A stretch of 64,000 nucleotides of DNA from NCBI RefSeq assembly GCF_025024155.1, contig NW_026251709.1, positions 62,001 through 126,000 on the forward strand. The letters run 5' to 3'. Shown here one piece after another: positions 57,095-64,000 of the stretch. The first letter of the stretch is position 1. The number at the start of each line of letters is the position of its first letter. The notes beneath the pieces are model-generated. The model saw only the letters and a list, made by a program, of their open reading frames with translations, did no database searches and was not told the origin of the DNA. The position numbers and the translations under genes were made by a program. Origin of the DNA: Gamsiella multidivaricata. Taxonomy: Eukaryota; Mortierellomycota; Mortierellomycetes; Mortierellales; Mortierellaceae.

Positions 57095-60000
57095 ATGACC
57101 ATCGAAGCCGAACAAAACGCCACCACTGCCGCTGTAGACACTCCAGCAACCGAGAAAGGAGACGCCACCAAAACCATGGATACCGACAAGGTCTCTGCTG
57201 CCATGGGCAGCTACATGCTCCAGGGATGGGTACGTATCAATTGTCTGTCTTCTAGGGGACTGATCTGTCTGCGCTGTTCATATCAACCCCCTCATTATTC
57301 TCTCTATATCGCCTCGTGTATGTACTTTGTGTACATGTCCTCGTATTCATCCGATCCAAAGCTGTGCACAACAAATATCTGACACCCCTCTCTTTCTTTC
57401 TTTCTCTCCACCATCCGCCGACGATTAATAGGCCATGCTAAATGACGGATGCCCTGATTGCAACGTATGTGTTCCTGGACAGTGTGGAGAAGCTGTGTTA
57501 TGCGTGTTTCTGCAACCGGAGACCCCTCTTGAGCGCTGCATTACGTGATGGTGCTCTCGATGCTCGCTAGCTCTCTCTCTTTCCTCTTTTTGGTCGATGG
57601 ACAAACAACTTTCTGGCACTTTTTTTTTGCTGTCCGCAATTGGTCTAGCCTCAGCGCCCTGTAGTGCGAAATAGCTACCCTGAAGCGTTTTTTTTTCTTA
57701 TTTATTTACTTTGCCTCGATTTGCAAAAGGCTCTCTTCTCTTTGAGCCGAATAGAAAAGGCAGAAGGAGGGAGAGGAGACTGAGAGAAGAACGATTGATA
57801 TTCCTAATGCAAGTGCCGCCTGGTAAAGGCGAATGAAAGCGCCCGCGTTTAACCAGGTTCTCGGTGTTCTTCCTATGTCAATAGACACCCCTGATGCGCA
57901 ACCGTGAGGCAACCAGCCAGATCTGCGTCAACTGTGAACTGAATCCACCAGTCGACCCCGAGGAGGGCAACAACGACAATGACAAGACCGCACAGCAGAC
58001 AGAGTCTGAACAGTCGGCGCAGCCAACAGAACAGCCTGCACAGGCAAACCAGCCTCTGCCGCCACCACCAACCAAACTAGCTCCCTCTCCACCAGGCCCT
58101 CCCCGTCCAAATTCGCCCCAAAATCACCGCGCATCCGTGCTGGATCCGATGATGGAAGCACGCAGGGCGCTGCGCCCAGTCGGCAGTCGCAACATCGGCA
58201 GCTCTGGCGGCCCCCAGCCTCCTTCAACACCTCCTCCACCAAGATCGTTGACATCGCTGCCCATGCCCCCGATCACAGCACCACCGGGCGTCGCCGCAAA
58301 GACTGTATCGGGACCCTTGCTAGGAAAGGGAGCTACGATCCCTCGTCCTGCAGGAACCCCGCCAGCCTTGCCATCAACACCTCCACCGCCAGCCGGCACC
58401 CTTCTTCCTCAGCTTATACCAAGGGATATGAGGCGCTCTCCTCAGAGTTCAGTGGTTCTCTCAGGCAATATTCTTCCACCCTCCACACCCCCTCCACCTC
58501 CACCCGTGTCAACACCGTCTTCAAGCTCCTTCCCCAATCCTCCCAACCACCCCCCTCCTTCTCGAACGTCAGGTCCCATCTCTATCCCTGCCTCCAACGG
58601 TGATTCCGTCGTCGTCGCAACCGAGGATAAAGAATCGGTGCAGACAGCAGAGGCTGTGGAAGAGAATGTTGTTAAAGCCGACAGTGCGGAAGCAGCACCA
58701 GAAACGACAACGGAAGAGACCGCGGAGGAGTCGCCGGCACCGGTAGCCGAGAACGTAGAGAAGACAGAGGAGATGGAAATAGAGTCAACACAGGAACCTA
58801 TTCAGCAGGACGCTGCTCCTGAACTAACTCAGAAGGCCACACCAGAAACTGTCCAAGAAGCTGCACAAGAGTCTGTTCAAGAGATTGTTCAAGAGGTTGT
58901 TCATGAAGCTGTCCAGGAGGCTGTCCAGGAGGCTGTTCAAGAGGCTGTTCAAGAGAGTTCCCAGGAACCTGTCCAGAAAACTGCCGTGGATGCGACTCAG
59001 AAGACTACCCAGGAAACCACGGAGGAGGCTACTCAGGAGACTGTTCAGGAATCTGCGCAGACTAGCGCTCCGGGGCAGGAACAGCAGACTGAGCAAGCAG
59101 ACGATGAAGAAGAGGATGACAAGGGCGCCGAGAGCGACGACGACTTTGAGGATGCGGAGGAGGAGGTATATAAGCCCTCTGAGGAGGAGATCAAGGTTCG
59201 CGAGACCAAGAGGGAGCAGAGTGAACATGCCTCAAAGCTGATCGGACAAAAGATGCTGCAGGGCTGGACCATGTTGCAGGACCCATGTCCCAATCCTTCT
59301 TGTCACGGTGTAAGTAACATGGATGATATCTCCTGGTTTAATACGCGCACTCGGTGTGGCTATGCGTGTTATTCTAATTTCATCTATCGGTTTCTGTCCA
59401 AATAGGTGCCACTGATGAGGAGTCGTGAGAAGAAGGAGTACTGTGTTGTCTGCGAAAACTATTATCAGCGGGAGGAGGACTTGGAGCAGGGAAAGTACAC
59501 GATCGTATCAGCAGATAACGGTAACGCTGCTCCTGCTGTTGCTGCTGCACCAGCTGCCCCAGCTGCCCCAGCTCCTGCCGTTACTATGCCGGCACCTGCA
59601 GCCATACCAGTACCTCCTGCGGCATCGGTTCTGCCTGCAATGCCATTGAATTTCCCCCCTCCTCCACAGGCGCCTTCGCCTGCGATCCCTCCTCAGTACC
59701 AGGGTACCTCGAACGCTACTTCACCTGGTATCAGGGCTGTTTCCTCGCCTATCTCAAGTCCTTCCATGGGTCGCAGTCAACGTGAGCTCCTTGGTCGAGT
59801 ATCAAATTCGATCATTCTCCCTCCAGCGACTTCATCAAATCTTGGTGGTGCTGGTCAACAGATCCTAGGGAAGCATATGAGCGAGGATCTGGATGTAAGT
59901 TGTTCAGGTTTTGGAAAACATTGTCCGCCTGCTGTTTGTTGTTGCAAGGTATTTGGTTTTCGCTCACTAACGGCTACTTGAAACTGTTTTCGTCTGTTGT

Positions 60001-60513
60001 TGTGAATGTGAATAGAAGTTGGCATCAGAGGATGAGGAGTCGAGGAGACACATTCAGATTATTCGCAAGGTTGGCGAGTTTTCCAACAAGTCGCTCCCGC
60101 CGGTCCCTGTCCCTGCAGCAACGACTTCACAGTATGGATCGCGTCCGATATCGACGTATTCGAATTCTTCGGATATCCCGTCAGAGTACGAGAGACAGGA
60201 GCCAAGGAACTATCGCCATTATCCTAGCCAACGTCAAGGCTATGGACAAGGTTTGTCGTCTCAGCTTGGATCCGGAGGTCAAGGTGGTGATAGCAACAGC
60301 AGTACGCCAACACCCCCTCCGCCTGCACCGCTGGCACCGGAGGTGCAGGCTTTAGTTGCAGCAACACACAGGACGATTGCGACGATCTTGGTGAAATTGG
60401 AAGCCTACAGATTGGCATTGGAGATGGCTGAAAGCCCCAAGGAGTGCCAGGTGTTGACAGCACAAATCAAGGGCCTTATGGAGTGTCTCAAAGCCTGCCG
60501 CGAGGCCCTTTAA
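57095..60513 (+). CDS. Protein with two p27-autoantigen (ZNRD2/SSSCA1-type) zinc ribbons
   Basis: Exons 57095-57229, 57432-57464 (33-base microexon), 57885-59309, 59406-59894 and 60016-60513, about 859 residues. The first ribbon reads MLQGWAMLNDGCPDCN-TPLMRNRE...CVNC. The second, near residue 500, reads MLQGWTMLQDPCPNPSCHG-VPLMRSRE...CVVC. Both match the Auto_anti-p27 fold, which in animals is a single small protein. Between them lie a Pro-rich segment and a Gln/Glu/Val repeat (VQEA units). After the second come an Ala/Pro linker and a helical end (ATHRTIATILVKLEAYRLAL). In each ribbon an intron splits the sequence at the same place, just before the PLMR motif, so the second ribbon arose by internal duplication. 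The molecular role is unknown; zinc binding is expected. Confidence 0.88.
58849..58990 (+). repeat. 12-bp coding minisatellite (VQEA repeat)
   Basis: About nine units of the CTGTTCAAGAGG type encode repeated VQEA/VQES tetrapeptides between the two zinc ribbons. The middle units are the most alike. Confidence 0.8.
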
Positions 60514-60879
60514 AGTTGTTGAGCTGCACTGTGTCTTTTACCACCACTTTTTCAGTTATTAGTTTTCTGACTGATTTTTTTTTTCTTTGCCATGCGCATA
60601 CACTTTATGAATCCCCCTACGACTCTTTCGATTTATGATATCCTTTACGACCTCGCCGCTACGACCTTGACACTTTATAATTCATCAAGTATTTAGACAA
60701 ATAAATAAACAATAAATCAAAAACATTATATACTAGATCCATCCAAGAGGGAAGGAGGGGGATGAGAAAGTGAAAAGGAAGGCGATGGTGAAGAAGCCCT
60801 TGCCGTGTATCCAAGTGTCGTGCTTGTTGAGGAGAGGGAAGAGGAGACAGTGGCGTAGAAGCAGTCGTGCATGGTCTTC

Positions 60880-60927
<48 letters not shown>

Positions 60928-61185
60928 GACAAGACATCATGTCTCTGAATTTTTTTTTATTTTATTTTTTCTCACCGTACTCCCCCAATTCCTTCTTTCT
61001 TTCTTTCTTTCTTTCTTTTCTTTCTTCTTTCTTCTTTCTTCTTCCTCTTCTTCTTTAAATCCACACTCCACCTTCACACAAAACTACCCACCGCTCTCTC
61101 TCTCTCTCCACATCCCACACACCCACGTTCTTTTTCAATTCCCTCCCTCGCCCCCCTCCCCCACACTGCACAGCACACCGAAAAG
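60514..61185. other. Intergenic
   Basis: It contains a (GA)n tract at 60883-60924 (21 units) and a CTTT-rich tract at about 60992-61055. No gene is supported; the right part is the leader of the acetyltransferase gene. Confidence 0.6.
60700..60705 (+). terminator. Polyadenylation signal of the zinc-ribbon gene
   Basis: AATAAA followed by further AATAAA-like hexamers, about 190 bases after the stop codon. Confidence 0.45.
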
Positions 61186-62718
61186 ATGTCGCGTCCATGG
61201 TCCCCACCTCTAGACCTGCGTACACGGACACTCAAGTCCCTGTCCATCATCCACGTGCGTCCCGAACACCTGCCCGCGATCCACGCTCTCCAGCTCCTCG
61301 CCTACCCCGACCGGACCGACTTCCACGAAAGCCTCGAAGTCTTTCGATCCAAACTGGAGGCCTACCCCGCCGGGAACTTTGTCGCCCTCGCGACCACTTC
61401 TGTCGTCACGGACGATGACACCTCAACCTGGGCCCGTGCAGACGACGAGGCTAAAGAAGAAGAAGACGAAGAGGTGGAGAAGGGGGAGAAGAAGGAACAG
61501 GAGAGCAGACAGGGTACTAAAGAAATAGAGGAAGATGAAGGAGAAGGAGGAGAAGGAGGAGAAGGGATGATGGAGGGTATCCATGGGATCACAGTCGTCG
61601 AGATCTCCGAGACGGACCTGGATGGCACCACCTCGACCACGACCGCGACCACGACAACTGGTTCCGGAGACCCCGCCCTTGAGACCCTCCAGGCCGAGGA
61701 GCCCATCATCATCCGGGCGCGTACCCCAAACATTTTCGAAGGCGGCGATGATACGGATGAAGACGACGACAATGCCACGACGCCGACGACCCGTCACACC
61801 GCATCCTCGACTCTCGCCCCCGAGACTCCTCCTCATCATCATCATCCGCACCAGCGCCGGCACCGGAATCACAAACACCAGAAGAAAGCCCGTACGGATA
61901 AAGAAAAAGAAGAAGGAGGAGGAGAAGGAGAAGATGAAGATGAAGACGACAAGGATATGACGACGATCCTCTTCCAGTGGGAAGAACCCGTCGGCTACTT
62001 GTTCTCACACCCATACTCCCGTGAATCCGTTACCTTACACCGTCTCGGAGCCGGAATCCCTAATTCGTCTGCCTCGCCAGCAGCAGCAACAACAGCATCA
62101 ACAGCATCAACCACCAAAAAACAGCGTCTTGATTCGGAACCCAGCCCCTCCGGGGCCGAGAACAAAGAGGCAGAGGAGGGAGTGGACGAAGACGAGGAAG
62201 AAGAAGACGAAGAAGAAGACGAGGAAGAGGCGTACGAACATGACCAAGGAATGGAGAGATATTACATCCACGATTGTACGATCCATCCCGACTACCGCGG
62301 CCAAGGTCTCGCTTCCAGACTCTGGAAAGCCCTCGAAGAATCCCTCCGTCCGTCATCGTCGTCGTCGTCCTCCCTTGACGAATCTCTCCTCGCCGAACCC
62401 GAACCTGGACCACAACAACAGCAACAACAGCAACAACAGCAACAACAACAACAGCAACAAGGAGAAGAACACCAGCATGACAGGCCCCACCATCGCAACC
62501 GCCCTCATCACCGCCGCCACCGAAGGGGAGGTCGCGGACGTGGGGGGTCCAAGGGCGGCGCTCCGAATTTGAAAGAGATCGTGCTAGTGAGCGTGCAAGG
62601 GACGAGACCGTTCTGGGAGGGCGCCGGGGGGTTCGAGGTCGTGCCTGAACATGATATGGATCTGTCCATCTATGGCGACACCGCCTTTCTCATGCGCCGA
62701 CCGTTTTCTTATCTCTGA
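61186..62718 (+). CDS. GNAT-family acetyltransferase with low-complexity insertions
   Basis: Single exon, 510 residues. The amino part LSIIHVRPEHLPAIHALQLLAYP is a GNAT first strand and helix. The acetyl-CoA-binding motif is HDCTIHPDYRGQGLASRLW (about 62265-62325), and the end VLVSVQGTRPFWEGAGGF / TAFLMRRPF is the last GNAT strands. A usual domain of about 200 residues is spread over 510 by Glu/Asp-rich, Thr-rich and His-rich inserts, a Ser run and a Gln run (CAACAG repeats at about 62412-62460). The substrate is unknown. The inserts fall between secondary structure elements, so the fold could still form. Confidence 0.88.
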   Translation: MSRPWSPPLDLRTRTLKSLSIIHVRPEHLPAIHALQLLAYPDRTDFHESLEVFRSKLEAYPAGNFVALATTSVVTDDDTSTWARADDEAKEEEDEEVEKGEKKEQESRQGTKEIEEDEGEGGEGGEGMMEGIHGITVVEISETDLDGTTSTTTATTTTGSGDPALETLQAEEPIIIRARTPNIFEGGDDTDEDDDNATTPTTRHTASSTLAPETPPHHHHPHQRRHRNHKHQKKARTDKEKEEGGGEGEDEDEDDKDMTTILFQWEEPVGYLFSHPYSRESVTLHRLGAGIPNSSASPAAATTASTASTTKKQRLDSEPSPSGAENKEAEEGVDEDEEEEDEEEDEEEAYEHDQGMERYYIHDCTIHPDYRGQGLASRLWKALEESLRPSSSSSSSLDESLLAEPEPGPQQQQQQQQQQQQQQQQGEEHQHDRPHHRNRPHHRRHRRGGRGRGGSKGGAPNLKEIVLVSVQGTRPFWEGAGGFEVVPEHDMDLSIYGDTAFLMRRPFSYL

Positions 62719-62804
62719 AGGATTATTTTTTTCTTTTTCTTTTTTGCAGATTTTTTTTTTTTTTTTTTGCATTGGTATGTTGTTCACGAAAAAAAAAGGG
62801 AGAA

Positions 62805-62851
62805 GGGGAAATGGGGAAATGGGGAAATGGGGAAATGGGGAAATGGGGAAA
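62805..62851. repeat. 8-bp minisatellite GGGGAAAT
   Basis: Six near-perfect tandem units in the 3' flank of the acetyltransferase gene. Confidence 0.9.
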
Positions 62852-62970
62852 AAGAAGGATACAGAACAGCAAGAAGCCGACCAAAGAGGACTTGGCTGCG
62901 TCCTGGCCATGTAGTTGTTCGGGGCGACGACGCGACTCTTACTTCGAGACCAGGATCTACATGAAAACAA

Positions 62971-62976
62971 AATAAA
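62971..62976 (+). terminator. Polyadenylation signal of the acetyltransferase gene
   Basis: AATAAA about 250 bases after the stop codon; a second, AATAAA-like, lies at 62991. Confidence 0.35.
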
Positions 62977-63074
62977 ATAAAGACTATGCGAAATAAATAT
63001 ATAAAAACTCCCCCAACGCGTTGATTAACGATATAAATGCTATGGCATACATCTCTCTGCTCATTCTTGGTTCT

Positions 63075-63110
63075 CTCTAACCTCTAACCTCTAACCTCTA
63101 ACCTTCTAAC
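63075..63110. repeat. 7-bp tandem repeat CTCTAAC
   Basis: Four exact units and one variant, followed by CTTACCCTTACC. It resembles, but is not, the usual fungal telomere repeat. Confidence 0.85.
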
Positions 63111-63237
63111 CTCTATCCCTTACCCTTACCTCTTCTGCCACTTTGTTGTTTCTGCTCGTTCTTTTCATGCTTTTTTATTTCTATAAGGTAGTCAGTTGTA
63201 CCAGAGCGACTTTCTGCACTAGGGAAAGAAAGGGAAA

Positions 63238-64000
63238 CTATGGAAAACTACCAAGGGTATAATTATACTGCACAAGCGGTGTCATCGACCTCTGTCCATG
63301 TCCATGACCATGTCCTGGTGGTCCATGAGCGTGCCCTGTCGTCGGTATTGGCCTCGGCTGATTAGATCCCGAGCCAGTGATACATCCCTGCTGCTGCCCC
63401 TGGTTCAACCGATTTCCAATATTCGTCTGTAGTCCCGGACAACCTCCTGGGGATGGATGCTGCAGCTGTTGTTGCCGACCGTTATTCCCGTTTTGGAACG
63501 TCTGCTGCTGCTGCTGCTGTTGCTGTTGCTGCGGTCTTTGGTGATTCGGTCCCGTGTATTTCGTCTTGGGTTTGAACGCCATCAGCGATGGTGTTGGCCC
63601 AAACGACGTCGGCAACGAAGAGGATGGACGGTGCCCCGGTACCGTAGGGCGGGTCGAATTCCCAAACGGTGCTATCGCGGCCGTTGCAGTTATTGGAGTC
63701 GTTATTGTTGGCGGTGGTGGTGGCGGTGATGGTTGGGGTGAGGGGAAGGAACGCTGGTGCGTTAGCGGATGCGGCTGTGCATGGTTGTTATGGGTACCAG
63801 TTCCATGATGGCCCACATAGGCAGCCGGGTGGTGGTAAGTGTTCCCAGAGTATTGTGCTGGTGGTCCGGGTGTGGTTCTGTTGAACATGTTCACGGGCGG
63901 CGCGTGCGGTAGTAGACGCCCTGGATGGGCGTTGCTGTAGCCTGGCTGGGTATGGCGGATCGCCGGGTGTGGGATGGTCTGGTGCTGTTGAGGGTGTGGT
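63238..64000 (-). CDS. Partial Pro/Gln/His-rich protein (cut by the window edge)
   Basis: An open frame on the minus strand ends at 63238 and stays open to the right edge, so the amino-terminal part and start are missing. At least 253 residues are visible: a His/Pro-rich segment, a Pro run (about 63710-63730), a Gln run (about 63500-63532) and a GHGHGHGQ segment near the end. No domain is recognised. It is probably a disordered regulatory or RNA-associated protein, which is inferred from composition only. Confidence 0.65.
   Translation of the reverse strand, partial: PHPQQHQTIPHPAIRHTQPGYSNAHPGRLLPHAPPVNMFNRTTPGPPAQYSGNTYHHPAAYVGHHGTGTHNNHAQPHPLTHQRSFPSPQPSPPPPPPTITTPITATAAIAPFGNSTRPTVPGHRPSSSLPTSFGPTPSLMAFKPKTKYTGPNHQRPQQQQQQQQQQTFQNGNNGRQQQLQHPSPGGCPGLQTNIGNRLNQGQQQGCITGSGSNQPRPIPTTGHAHGPPGHGHGHGQRSMTPLVQYNYTLGSFP

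Larger units (their letters stand above)
62719..63237. other. Intergenic between convergent genes
   Basis: It has a T run at 62751-62768, a GGGGAAAT minisatellite at 62805-62851 (six units), an AATAAA at 62971 and CTCTAAC repeats at 63075-63110. No gene is supported. Confidence 0.6.

Overview
The window is fungal nuclear DNA: short GT-AG introns, AATAAA-type 3' ends, Prp38, fructose-bisphosphate aldolase and sterol C-14 reductase genes. A bacterial-type nonribosomal peptide synthetase (NRPS) with dual epimerisation/condensation domains, next to secreted and membrane kelch proteins, points to an early-diverging filamentous fungus of the Mortierella group (inference; moderate confidence).

Layout. 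0.7-11.4 kb: a three-module NRPS, [half C]-A-T-E/C-A-T-E/C-A-T-TE. Three tiny exons split by introns precede an apparently intron-free bacterial-like body. The body is interrupted by many one-base losses. 11.8-13.8 kb: wreck of a DIRS-like tyrosine-recombinase retrotransposon. 15.3-20.8 kb: a 9-exon WD40 scaffold of the MAPKBP1/WDR62 family. 21.2-29.0 kb: a kelch family cluster (two tandem plus-strand genes, a decayed copy between them, and a minus-strand transmembrane member). 29.9-36.9 kb: compact housekeeping block with PRP38 (-), a mitochondrial EndoG/Nuc1 nuclease (+), a mitochondrial PDK/BCKDK-type kinase (-) and a TPR-like protein (-). 38.4-40.1 kb: sterol C-14 reductase. 42.7-45.9 kb: Kef/KHA1-type K+/H+ antiporter. 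45.9-52.9 kb: gene-poor region with inverted and tandem repeats and decayed coding fragments. 52.9-54.5 kb: class II aldolase. 55.4-63.2 kb: a Gln/His-rich protein, a protein with a duplicated p27-autoantigen-type zinc ribbon, and a GNAT acetyltransferase. The right edge cuts a Pro/Gln/His-rich gene on the minus strand.

The most notable system is the bacterial-like NRPS with a eukaryotic intron-bearing leader and near-identical flanks around different substrate-binding cores in modules 2 and 3. Its dual E/C domains predict D-residues at positions 1 and 2 and release of a short peptide by the terminal thioesterase. Whether its frame breaks are real or are consensus errors in a self-similar gene cannot be settled from this sequence alone. 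Exon boundaries throughout were read by eye from splice consensus, reading-frame continuity and family conservation.
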